Shown: positions 1 through 6,277 of the stretch, in pieces | How the letters are laid out: every line of letters starts with the position of its first letter | Numbering within the stretch: the first letter of the stretch is position 1 | NCBI GenBank assembly: GCA_013003805.1 | Contig: JABDII010000359.1 | Coordinates: forward strand, 1-9,268 | From: Gemmatimonadales bacterium | GTDB lineage: Bacteria; Gemmatimonadota; Gemmatimonadetes; Gemmatimonadales; GWC2-71-9 | Direction of reading: 5' to 3' | Length of the DNA stretch: 9,268 nt | Program-made: the position numbers and the translations under genes | Notes under the pieces: generated by a model | Databases searched by the model: none | Seen by the model: the letters and a program-made list of their open reading frames with translations, nothing else | Told to the model about the DNA's origin: nothing

Positions 1-1229
1 GGGCCAGGCTGCTCCGGGCGATCGCCCGGACGCTCCGTGACCGGACCGACCCGCTTGCCGGCCTCATGACGCGGGAAATGGGCAAGCCCATCGTGCAAGG
101 CAGAGCGGAAGTCGACAAGTGTGCCTGGGTATGCGACTACTACGCGGAGCACGGCAGCGCCTTTCTCACGCCGGAGGAGGTCGCGACCGACGCGCGCCGG
201 AGTCTGGTGGCTTACCAAGCGCTGGGGGTCGTGTTGGCAGTGATGCCCTGGAACTTCCCCCTTTGGCAGGTCTTTCGGGCCGCCGCCCCAGCACTCATGG
301 CCGGGAATGGCATGGCGCTCAAGCACGCAAGCAACGTCCCGGGGTGCGCCCTCGCTATCGAGCAGGTGATACGGGACGCGGGCGCGCCACAGCACCTCTT
401 TCGAACACTCCTGGTCGGAAGTGCTGGCGTGGCCCAGCTGATCGAGCACCCAGCGGTCCGAGGCGTCACCCTGACCGGAAGCACGCCTGCGGGCCGCGCG
501 GTTGCCGCGCACGCCGGAGCCATGCTTAAGAAGACCGTGCTCGAACTCGGCGGAAGCGACCCCTACGTGATTCTCGAGGATGCTGACCTCGATCGCGCAG
601 CGGAGAGCTGTGTTGCGGGCCGATTGATCAACACCGGGCAGAGTTGCATTGCGGCCAAGCGATTCATCGTGCCACGACCCATCCTCACGGAATTCGAGCA
701 GCGCGTGGCTCGAGGCATGGCGGCCAAGACCATGGGCGACCCGGCCGGTGAAGACGTGGATCTTGGCCCCATGGCACGTCATGACCTGCGTGACGAGCTC
801 CATCGACAGGTTGAAGACAGTATTCGTGCCGGCGCGCGCCTGCTCATGGGCGGCCGCATCCCCGATTCGGCCGGCGCGTTCTATCCGCCCACCGTGTTGA
901 GCGATGTCACGAAAGGCATGACGGCGTACGAAGAGGAGCTCTTCGGCCCGGTGGCGGCCATCATTCCGGTAGAGGATGAGGAGGAGGCGATTCGAGTCGC
1001 CAATGACAGCCCCTTCGGCCTCGGTGCTGCGGTCTTCACCCAGGACCTCGAGCGTGGTGAGCGGATCGCCACGACAGAAGTGGACGCCGGGTGTTGTTTC
1101 GTGAATGCCTTCGTCAAATCGGATCCCCGCCTCCCGTTCGGCGGGATCAAAGACTCAGGCTACGGTCGGGAACTGGGGATGTTCGGGATCCGTGAATTCG
1201 TCAACATCAAGACGGTGTACATCGCCTAA
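1..1229 (+). CDS. sad: NAD(P)-dependent succinate-semialdehyde dehydrogenase, Sad/GabD1 type (5' partial)
   Basis: Oxidises succinate semialdehyde (and probably related aldehydes) to the acid with NAD(P)+, feeding 4-aminobutyrate-type carbon into the TCA cycle; cytosolic. The frame is open from the window edge: the first full codon is base 3, giving 408 residues to TAA at 1227-1229. The ATG at 66 is internal, because residues before it (ending AGLMTREMGKPI) already match the family. About 50 N-terminal residues are missing compared with the roughly 460 usual. Numbered from base 3: oxyanion Asn84 in MPWNFPLWQ, cofactor Lys107 in KHASN, general base Glu181 in LELGGSDP, catalytic Cys215 in NTGQSC, and Glu312 in EELFGPVAA for the nicotinamide ribose. 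The MPWNFPLWQV, LELGGSDP and GPMAR.DLRDELH stretches resemble E. coli Sad (YneI) closely. The position after KHA is Ser rather than the Glu typical of strictly NAD enzymes, so NADP use is possible. No key residue is missing. Exact substrate is inferred from the family. Confidence 0.93.
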   Translation, partial: ARLLRAIARTLRDRTDPLAGLMTREMGKPIVQGRAEVDKCAWVCDYYAEHGSAFLTPEEVATDARRSLVAYQALGVVLAVMPWNFPLWQVFRAAAPALMAGNGMALKHASNVPGCALAIEQVIRDAGAPQHLFRTLLVGSAGVAQLIEHPAVRGVTLTGSTPAGRAVAAHAGAMLKKTVLELGGSDPYVILEDADLDRAAESCVAGRLINTGQSCIAAKRFIVPRPILTEFEQRVARGMAAKTMGDPAGEDVDLGPMARHDLRDELHRQVEDSIRAGARLLMGGRIPDSAGAFYPPTVLSDVTKGMTAYEEELFGPVAAIIPVEDEEEAIRVANDSPFGLGAAVFTQDLERGERIATTEVDAGCCFVNAFVKSDPRLPFGGIKDSGYGRELGMFGIREFVNIKTVYIA

Positions 1230-1234
1230 CGACG

Positions 1235-2014
1235 CTACGCCAGCTGGACGATGAGCGGCGCATGGTCGCTCGGCTTGCCTTCGCCGCTGGATGGCTTGCG
1301 CTCCTCCCGGTCGATCTCGACGCTGAGACAGCGCGCTGCGATCGCGTCGGTTGCCAACGCCAGATCGATCCTGAGCCCCCAGCCCCGGTGGAATGCTCCC
1401 CCGCGATAGTCCCACCAGGTGTGAGGCCCGCCTTCCGGGTGGTGGCTGCGTGTCACGTCGGCCAGCCCCCAGGACTGGAGCGTGTGCAGCCGCTCCCGCT
1501 CCGGCTCGCTGCAATGGACCCGTCCTCGCCATTTCTCTGGGTCGTGGACGTCGCGATCGTCGGGTGCGACGTTGAAATCCCCTACTAGAAGAAGCGGCTG
1601 GGCCGGATCGAACTCCTGCTCCAGCCAGCGCGCCACGGCATCGAGCCATGTGAGCTTGACCTGGTATTTCGGGCTATCCACGGCCTCGCCGTTGATCACG
1701 TAGAGATTGAGGATTCGGACCCCAGCGACCTCACCGCCGATCACTCGGGCCTGGTCGGCGGCCGGATCGCCCTGGAAGCCGCGCGTGACACCGGACATCG
1801 GTGTTCGAGTGAGGATGGCGACACCATTGTACGTCTTTTGCCCGAAGATCTCCGAGCAGTATCCGGTCGCGGCGATCTCGTCCGCCGGAAAATCTTCGTC
1901 TCGAACCTTGGTCTCCTGCAGGCAGAGCACGTCGGGACGATGGCGTTCGAGCAGCGCGAGCGTGCGCGGGAGCCGGGTTCGGATGGAATTGACGTTCCAA
2001 GAGATGATCTTCAC
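1235..2014 (-). CDS. xth: Exodeoxyribonuclease III (XthA family AP endonuclease)
   Basis: Mg-dependent DNA repair enzyme: cleaves 5' of abasic sites and removes 3' blocking groups and nucleotides in base-excision repair; cytosolic. It is 259 residues, normal for bacterial exonuclease III. One endonuclease/exonuclease/phosphatase domain fills the protein. Visible active-site residues are Asn7 (ISWNVNS), metal ligand Glu34 (LQETKV), Tyr105, Asp146 and Asn148 (VGDFNVAP), Asp217 (RIDLAL), and the terminal Asp250-His251 pair (SDHAPL). The start is GTG at 2014-2012, whose bases overlap the UPF0182 stop (GTGA). No Shine-Dalgarno sequence is visible just upstream, so translation probably depends on ribosomes finishing UPF0182. 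The family's usual N-terminus MKIISWNVNS begins exactly there. The stop TAG lies 5 bp from the convergent aldehyde dehydrogenase stop. Confidence 0.96.
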   Translation of the reverse strand: MKIISWNVNSIRTRLPRTLALLERHRPDVLCLQETKVRDEDFPADEIAATGYCSEIFGQKTYNGVAILTRTPMSGVTRGFQGDPAADQARVIGGEVAGVRILNLYVINGEAVDSPKYQVKLTWLDAVARWLEQEFDPAQPLLLVGDFNVAPDDRDVHDPEKWRGRVHCSEPERERLHTLQSWGLADVTRSHHPEGGPHTWWDYRGGAFHRGWGLRIDLALATDAIAARCLSVEIDREERKPSSGEGKPSDHAPLIVQLA

Positions 2015-4749
2015 GGCCCGGCGCCGGTCGCACGCCGGAGCTCCTCGAGCACCTCGCCCAATCGCCTGATGGCCTCGCCGTACGCAGCCCAGTCCCCGGC
2101 CCGCTGCGCGTCGATCGCGCGGGTGTAGTGGTCGTTCGCCCGGCGGATCAGGCTCGCCGTGCCGGTGGCCCGGATGGCGGTTTCGGGGGCCGCGCCGGCT
2201 GCCGCCGCGGCAGCCGGAAGCTCAGCCGGCACGGCCGGACCAGAGGCGCCAAACAGGACGCCCAGTGCCTGGTCGAGCGTTTCCTCCATTACCACCTGAT
2301 TCTGGTAGGCGACTACGACGCGTTTGAGCTCCGGGATGCGGCCGCCTTCGGCTCGCAGATAGAGCGGTTGGACGTAGATCAGTGACGCCTCGATCGGGAT
2401 CACCAGCAACTCGCCGCGAATGACCTGGGACCCCCGCTGGTCCCAGAGCGACGTTTGGCGGGAGATTTCGGTGTCCTGGTTGATGCGATTCACGATTTGA
2501 CGAGGTCCGAACACCAGACTCTGTCTGGGGAAGCGATACACCCGGAGCTTGCCGTAGTGCGGCCCGTCGTTTCTCGCCACCATCCACGCGGCGAGGTTGT
2601 CCTTCCCTCGCGGCGTGAACGGCGTCATGAAGATGAACTCGGCCTCCTCCTCCTCCGGCAGCCGCATGATGATGTGGCGCATGAACGGATCGGGGCGGTC
2701 GCGCTGGTCGACGACCGGGATCTGCCACTGATCCTCACGGTGGTAAAAGGCCTCGGGTTCATCCATGTGATACGTGGTATACAGCGCCGCCTGGACTTGA
2801 TAGAGGTCTTCGGGGTAGCGCAGATGAGCGCGGAGATCGGACGGCAACTCCTCCAGCGGCTGGAAGATGCCAGGAAAAATGCGGTCGAACGTTTGGATGA
2901 GGGGGTCGTTGGGTTCGGCGACGTAGGGTGTGATGTCGCCGTTGTAGGCATCGAGCACGACCTTGACGCTGTTGCGCATGTAGCTCGAGCCGTCGGCCAG
3001 GCGTTGCGAGTAGGGATACCGGGCCGAGACGGTGTAGCCGTCGAGGATCCATTTCAGCTCGCCGACATCGGTGATCACGAGGTACGGGTCGCGGTCGAGC
3101 CGCAAGAACGGCAAGGCTCGCTGCGTCCGATTCATGATGTTGCGGTAGTAGAGTATCCGCGAGTCGGCGGTGAGGTCCTGCGACAGGAGGATCTTCATCG
3201 AGCGGAAGCGCCAGGCCAACAACCCACGTCGCAAGACCGAACCGATGGGCACGCCCGCGCTTCCCTCGTAAGCCGTGAAGACGTTCGTCTCCCCGGAGGG
3301 ATAGTCGAACTCCTGCTGACGGGTGTTGACGAACACGTACTGCTGGGGCAACTCACCAAAGTATATCCGAGGCTGGACGACCTTGAGTGAGACGTTCGAC
3401 GACGGTGGCAGATCCTTGATAAAGAGAACCGGGAGGCCTTCCTCGGTGACTTGATTCACCGGGCCCAGCGTGACGCCCATGCCATGGGTGAAGGTGAGGT
3501 GCTCGTTGATGAACGTCCGGGTGGGAAGCGAGGCCGGGTTCAGTTCGCGCGGCGACAACATGACCTGCCGGTACTTCCCGTCGATCCAGTACCGGTCGTC
3601 GTCGACCGAGACGAAATCGTAGTACGTACGGATTTCCTGGAGCTGCCCGAAGGTCTGTAACAACGGATCGCGATCCCACAGCCGGACGTTTTCGATGGTT
3701 GGCGCGTTGGCGGCGATGTCGTCGCGCGTGAGCTGGGAGCCGCCGGTCAGATCGAGTGTCTCGACACTGTCCAGGTCCCACGCCCGGCGGGTGGCCTCAA
3801 TGTGATGCGCGAGGTAGGGGGCCTCCCGGGTCAGCTCGGTGGGATCGACGAAGAACTTCTGGACGGCGCCGGGCACGATGCCTCGCCCGACGACCACGAT
3901 AACGACATACGCGGCGATCGCGAGAGCCGTGTTCCAGGCCACGGTCTGACGGATGGCGCCGAGCAGCACGTATCCCGCGGCGATCAGGGCCACAACCGCC
4001 GACAGTCGAAGGGCGGGAAGGGCCGCGTGGAGATCGGCGTAGCTGGCGCCGACCATCGGCCCGGTGGTCGAAAACAACAGGCTCGGGATGTGGACGAACC
4101 AGGTCTGCGCGCCCAATGCCAGGAAGACCAGAGCTATGAGGATGCCGAGATGGCGGCCCGCGGCCGGCTCGACCCGCACCTGGCGGCCACGGATGACGAC
4201 GTCACCTCGTAACCAATAGAGCGGGACCGTGAGGAACAGGGACAGGAAGAGCAGCGCAAGGACGAGCCCCAGAGCTGTACCAACCACGGGTAGTACGAAA
4301 ACATAGTACCCGATGTCGCGTCCGAAGATCGGGTCGGCCACCCCGAACGGGGTGCGATGCAAGAATTGAAGCAGCGCGAGCCAGTTCGTGGTGAGCGGCA
4401 GGGCAGTCAAGAACGCCAAGACCAAGGCTGCTGGGATCGCCAGTCGCCGGAGCAGTGAGGTCACATTGAGATGGGGGACGTTCGGATTAAAGCGGATCAG
4501 GATAGGGTCCGGCACCAGGCCCCGCTGAGCCAACCGGAGATTGGCGTACAGGACCACAAAGACCAGCAGACCGGCGCCGGCAAAGAGCGCGATTTGGGTG
4601 GTCAGCTGCTGGGTGAAGATCCGTTCGAAGTGAAGCTCCTGGAACCACAGCCAATCGGTATAGAGTCCAACCAGAGCCGGAATGGCGAGGAGCAGGACGA
4701 GAACTGCGACGAGTACGACGACTGTGGCCCTACGGACGTTGAGCGGCAT
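2011..4749 (-). CDS. UPF0182 family large integral membrane protein (function unknown)
   Basis: A 912-residue member of the UPF0182/COG1615 family; its biochemical function is not known to me. The N-terminal third has about seven hydrophobic segments (near 8-30, 50-70, 101-125, 148-180, 199-218, 248-267, 272-292), followed by a long soluble part. Family hallmarks are DPIFGRDIGYYVF at 139-151, VDPTELTREAPYLAHH at 301-316, YYDFVSVDDDRYWIDG at 376-391, RQVMLSPRELN at 394-404, and THGMG at 421-425 with EEGLP just after. An Ala-rich linker (about 838-855, six Ala in a row at 846-851) leads to a C-terminal helical segment (about 866-906). The frame is open upstream to an ATG at 4971, but that extension would overlap the preceding gene and is basic, non-family sequence. 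The ATG at 4749, just before the first membrane segment, is the likely start. A GGAG lies only 2 nt before it, an unusually short spacing. The stop overlaps the exonuclease III start. Confidence 0.92.
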   Translation of the reverse strand: MPLNVRRATVVVLVAVLVLLLAIPALVGLYTDWLWFQELHFERIFTQQLTTQIALFAGAGLLVFVVLYANLRLAQRGLVPDPILIRFNPNVPHLNVTSLLRRLAIPAALVLAFLTALPLTTNWLALLQFLHRTPFGVADPIFGRDIGYYVFVLPVVGTALGLVLALLFLSLFLTVPLYWLRGDVVIRGRQVRVEPAAGRHLGILIALVFLALGAQTWFVHIPSLLFSTTGPMVGASYADLHAALPALRLSAVVALIAAGYVLLGAIRQTVAWNTALAIAAYVVIVVVGRGIVPGAVQKFFVDPTELTREAPYLAHHIEATRRAWDLDSVETLDLTGGSQLTRDDIAANAPTIENVRLWDRDPLLQTFGQLQEIRTYYDFVSVDDDRYWIDGKYRQVMLSPRELNPASLPTRTFINEHLTFTHGMGVTLGPVNQVTEEGLPVLFIKDLPPSSNVSLKVVQPRIYFGELPQQYVFVNTRQQEFDYPSGETNVFTAYEGSAGVPIGSVLRRGLLAWRFRSMKILLSQDLTADSRILYYRNIMNRTQRALPFLRLDRDPYLVITDVGELKWILDGYTVSARYPYSQRLADGSSYMRNSVKVVLDAYNGDITPYVAEPNDPLIQTFDRIFPGIFQPLEELPSDLRAHLRYPEDLYQVQAALYTTYHMDEPEAFYHREDQWQIPVVDQRDRPDPFMRHIIMRLPEEEEAEFIFMTPFTPRGKDNLAAWMVARNDGPHYGKLRVYRFPRQSLVFGPRQIVNRINQDTEISRQTSLWDQRGSQVIRGELLVIPIEASLIYVQPLYLRAEGGRIPELKRVVVAYQNQVVMEETLDQALGVLFGASGPAVPAELPAAAAAAGAAPETAIRATGTASLIRRANDHYTRAIDAQRAGDWAAYGEAIRRLGEVLEELRRATGAGP
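2195..2217. repeat. Palindrome with 11-bp arms inside the UPF0182 gene
   Basis: Bases 2195-2205 (CCGGCTGCCGC) and 2207-2217 (GCGGCAGCCGG) are perfect reverse complements around a single central base. On the mRNA (minus strand) this falls in codons about 845-852, the Pro/poly-Ala linker, about 180 nt before the exonuclease III start codon. Alanine codons (GCN) favour such symmetry, so part of it may be a codon-use effect. As RNA, with the middle few bases unpaired, it could form a strong GC hairpin. There is no U-tract after it, so it is not a classical terminator. Confidence 0.6.
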
Positions 4750-4777
4750 CGCTCCGATCGGGGTTAGGGATACCTCA

Positions 4778-4786
4778 AGAATAGCA
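4778..4786 (-). promoter_or_regulatory. Possible extended -10 promoter element before UPF0182
   Basis: Read on the minus strand, these bases give TGC-TATTCT: a TG extended motif followed by a hexamer matching TATAAT at 4 of 6 positions. It sits in the 74-bp gap between the NTF2-like gene and UPF0182 and would place transcription start about 22 nt before the ATG at 4749. I see no good -35 box at the right distance. UPF0182 could equally be expressed by read-through from the upstream gene. Confidence 0.25.
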
Positions 4787-4823
4787 CGCCGCGCGGTTCG
4801 GCGCGATGCATGCCGGGAAGGGC

Positions 4824-5297
4824 CTATTCGCCGCCGCTGGTGCAGCCCTCGGTGCGGCGCGTGTCGACCAAGTTGATGATCTTCCAGCCCTCGGTGCCGT
4901 GAAACAACTGGAAGGCATTGACGCCGCAATGGCTGAGGTTCGTGCCAAGGTGGAATGCGAAATTGGTCCACACCGTGGCGAGCCGGTCGTCGATGCGAAT
5001 TTCGGTCCCCCAGATGTGCTCGTCCCAGATTTCGTCATGCGGGGTCCCGACGGCAGTGACGAATCGGTCGAGCGCCCCGGTCCGGCGCGTTAGTGTGGGG
5101 ACGCCATCCCGCTCGAACGCCGACATGAGACGGACGTCCGGGGCGAAGGTCGAGCGCACCATGGCACTGTCGCCCGCCCGCATGCCATCGAACAGGCGTG
5201 TAATCACCGCCATGACATCGGCTTCGGCGGATTGGGCCGAGGCCGCGACCGGCAGGGCCAGAAGCCCGATGAGCAGCAGGATGACGGTGCGGTGCAT
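4824..5297 (-). CDS. Secreted NTF2-like / SnoaL-like domain protein
   Basis: A 157-residue protein of the nuclear transport factor 2-like superfamily (SnoaL/DUF4440 type), a cone-shaped alpha+beta fold used for many small-molecule functions; specific role unknown. It starts with a clear signal peptide: Met-His-Arg, a hydrophobic core (about 4-16) and a cleavage site after ASA at 19-21 (ASA|QS). It is therefore probably periplasmic or exported. The mature part begins with a helix (VMAVITRLFDGMRAGDSAMV) typical of the fold and ends with strands around TVWTNFAFHL, VNAFQLFHG and GWKIINLVDTRR. Cys124 (SHCG) and Cys152 (EGC, near the C-terminus) are its only cysteines in the mature chain and could form a disulfide. 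The ATG at 5297 is preceded on its strand by GAGGAG with 8-nt spacing. It is the first gene of the leftward cluster, 74 bp ahead of UPF0182. Confidence 0.82.
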   Translation of the reverse strand: MHRTVILLLIGLLALPVAASAQSAEADVMAVITRLFDGMRAGDSAMVRSTFAPDVRLMSAFERDGVPTLTRRTGALDRFVTAVGTPHDEIWDEHIWGTEIRIDDRLATVWTNFAFHLGTNLSHCGVNAFQLFHGTEGWKIINLVDTRRTEGCTSGGE

Positions 5298-5305
5298 GGG
5301 ACGGT

Positions 5306-5311
5306 CTCCTC
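5306..5311 (-). promoter_or_regulatory. Ribosome binding site of the NTF2-like gene
   Basis: On the minus strand these bases read GAGGAG, 8 nt before the ATG at 5297-5295. A strong Shine-Dalgarno match at good spacing fixes this start and its signal peptide. Confidence 0.75.
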
Positions 5312-5327
5312 GACTGGAATCTCGGGT

Positions 5328-5369
5328 AGGGAAGGGCGCTCGGCGGACTGGCAGCGTATCGCCTTCCCT
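5328..5369. repeat. Inverted repeat upstream of the NTF2-like gene
   Basis: AGGGAAGG at 5328-5335 is perfectly complementary to CCTTCCCT at 5362-5369. Allowing one bulged G (5336), the pairing extends by CG/CG (5337-5338 with 5360-5361). The arms are separated by 26 bp and lie 31-72 bp before the NTF2-like start codon, in its probable promoter or 5' leader. It could be an operator for a dimeric regulator or an RNA stem-loop; this role is inference. Confidence 0.5.
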
Positions 5370-5393
5370 TCTCGAGTTCCTACGGCCAGGCCC

Positions 5394-5446
5394 GGCCGTG
5401 AGTTTCTCGCGGGATTCGGCGCCCGGTGAAGCTGCAGGCCGTGAGT
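5394..5446. repeat. 10-bp direct repeat GGCCGTGAGT (two copies)
   Basis: Identical copies lie at 5394-5403 and 5437-5446, offset by 43 bp, close to four turns of the DNA helix. The left copy is also the right arm of an ACGGCC/GGCCGT inverted repeat (5382-5387 with 5394-5399). The right copy runs into the palindrome GTGAGTCAC (5441-5449). Position between divergent genes suggests paired protein binding sites, but nothing proves this. Confidence 0.45.
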
Positions 5447-5448
5447 CA

Positions 5449-5462
5449 CGGGGTCAACCCCG
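5449..5462 (+). repeat. Small GC hairpin CGGGG-TCAA-CCCCG
   Basis: Five perfect base pairs (5449-5453 with 5458-5462) close a four-base TCAA loop, about 70 bp before the hydrolase start. It overlaps the end of the GTGAGTCAC palindrome by one base. No T-run follows, so it is not a terminator. The loop is too small for a tRNA T-arm and no other tRNA arms are nearby. Confidence 0.4.
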
Positions 5463-5530
5463 GTATCTTGTGAGATCCATCCAACACACGATTCTCGACT
5501 CGATGTTCCAGCTCTCCTTCGGAGTTCGCC

Positions 5531-6181
5531 ATGGTAACTGAGTGGACCCTCCCGGTCTCCCGCACGGCTCGCTACGCGACCCTCGGCACCATCGATTCGA
5601 GCGTGCGGGATTGTTGGGTCGTATGCCATGGGTACGGACAGCTAGCGGCCGAGTTCCTCACCGAGTTCGAGCCCCTGCGGGTTCCGGGGCGGGTCATTGT
5701 CGCGCCCGAGGGGCTCTCGCGGTTCTATCTCGAAGGCGAGAGCGGAGCGGTAGGTGCCAGCTGGATGACACGGGAATCGCGTGAGACCGAGATCGCCGAT
5801 TACGTCGGCTACCTGGAGGCGGTCCACCACCAGATTCGAACTCGAACGCAGAATGAAACCCTTCGCGTAACCGCCATGGGCTTCTCACAAGGCACCGCCA
5901 CCGTCTGCCGGTGGGTCGGCAGGGGTAGTGTCCGCCCCGCCCGAGTGGTGCTCTGGGGCGGCCCTCTCCTACCGGATGAAGAGCTGGCGGAGGTCGGTGA
6001 GCGGTTGGCCGAGACGCGCTTCACCTTGGTCGTCGGGACCAGGGATCGATATGTGGATGCGGCGGCCCTTCGGCGGGAAATTGGGCGTTTTGAGGCGCAT
6101 CGGATTCCGCTTGACGTCATCACATTCGACGGCGGGCACCGTCTCGATGGCGGTATCCTTCGACGCTTGGCTGTGTGGTAG
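5531..6181 (+). CDS. Alpha/beta hydrolase, phospholipase/carboxylesterase type
   Basis: A 216-residue serine hydrolase of the phospholipase/carboxylesterase (Abhydrolase_2) group, expected to cleave short-chain carboxylic or lysophospholipid esters; natural substrate unknown. No signal peptide is visible, so it is probably cytosolic. The nucleophile is Ser119 in the elbow GFSQG (117-121). The acid is Asp172 in VVGTRDRYVD (Asp176 is a less likely alternative), and the base is His203 in DGGHRLD. The oxyanion-hole loop is HGYGQ at 33-37, placed as in this family. The core strands WVVCHGYG, GRVIVAPEG, RVTAMGFSQG and RVVLWGGP are in the expected order, and its length (about 210-230) is normal. The ATG at 5531 has GGAG at 5521-5524 with 6-nt spacing. 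It is 96 bp ahead of the kinase gene on the same strand but seems to be a separate unit, since a better promoter lies in that gap. Confidence 0.88.
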   Translation: MVTEWTLPVSRTARYATLGTIDSSVRDCWVVCHGYGQLAAEFLTEFEPLRVPGRVIVAPEGLSRFYLEGESGAVGASWMTRESRETEIADYVGYLEAVHHQIRTRTQNETLRVTAMGFSQGTATVCRWVGRGSVRPARVVLWGGPLLPDEELAEVGERLAETRFTLVVGTRDRYVDAAALRREIGRFEAHRIPLDVITFDGGHRLDGGILRRLAVW

Positions 6182-6192
6182 AGTCCGGTCGC

Positions 6193-6222
6193 TTGCCCGT
6201 CGGCGCGCGATCTTTCTATTAT
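6193..6222 (+). promoter_or_regulatory. Candidate sigma-70-type promoter for the two-component operon
   Basis: A -35-like TTGCCC (6193-6198, 4 of 6 matches to TTGACA) and a -10-like TATTAT (6217-6222, 5 of 6 matches to TATAAT) are separated by 18 bp. They begin 12 bp after the hydrolase stop. The -10 box stands out as AT-rich in GC-rich surroundings. Transcription would start near 6229, giving a leader of about 50 nt before the kinase ATG. Confidence 0.5.
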
Positions 6223-6235
6223 GCACCCGTGGTAA

Positions 6236-6257
6236 CCGGCGCACGTCCTCGCGCCGG
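6236..6257 (+). repeat. Leader hairpin before the histidine kinase gene
   Basis: CCGGCGC at 6236-6242 pairs perfectly with GCGCCGG at 6251-6257 across an 8-base loop. It lies just downstream of the candidate transcription start and ends 20 nt before the kinase ATG, close to the weak ribosome site (GAGG, 6270-6273). There is no T-tract, so it is unlikely to terminate transcription. It might stabilise the 5' end or affect ribosome access. Confidence 0.45.
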
Positions 6258-6277
6258 CTCCCCGCTCTCGAGGTCGC

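Larger units (their letters stand above)
5298..5530. other. Divergent intergenic region rich in short symmetric repeats
   Basis: This 233-bp stretch separates the leftward NTF2-like gene from the rightward hydrolase gene and must hold promoters for both. I see no gene in it. It contains an 8-bp-arm inverted repeat (5328-5369), a 6-bp-arm inverted repeat (5382-5399), a 10-bp direct repeat (5394-5403 and 5437-5446), a GTGA-G-TCAC palindrome (5441-5449) and a small hairpin (5449-5462). No convincing -35/-10 pair was found on either strand. The best for the hydrolase is TTGTGA at 5468-5473 with a poor -10, GATTCT, at 5490-5495. Confidence 0.6.

Noticed and set aside
66..1229. ATG at 66 as the start of the aldehyde dehydrogenase
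   Set aside because: The frame continues upstream to base 3 with family-like sequence directly before it, so this Met is internal and the gene is cut by the window edge.
2455..3390. 311-codon plus-strand open frame antisense to UPF0182
   Set aside because: It lies fully inside a well-supported gene, mirrors its third-position GC bias, and its translation shows no recognisable domain; a codon-bias shadow.
5349..5363. Sigma-54-like promoter (TGGCAG ... GC) before the hydrolase
   Set aside because: The GG and GC dinucleotides are one base too close for a -24/-12 promoter and the -12 element is poor.
5441..5463. tRNA T-arm-like sequence (CGGGG TCAA CCCCG)
   Set aside because: The loop has four bases instead of seven, and no acceptor, anticodon or D arm can be placed around it.
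4918..5541. Plus-strand open frame of 207 codons antisense to the NTF2-like gene
   Set aside because: Arg/Ser-rich shadow translation without a domain; it would cover the whole divergent promoter region.
5204..5629. Minus-strand open frame of 141 codons across the divergent intergenic region
   Set aside because: It overlaps both the NTF2-like signal peptide and the hydrolase start, and its composition is basic and featureless. The NTF2-like frame has a signal peptide and a strong ribosome site instead.
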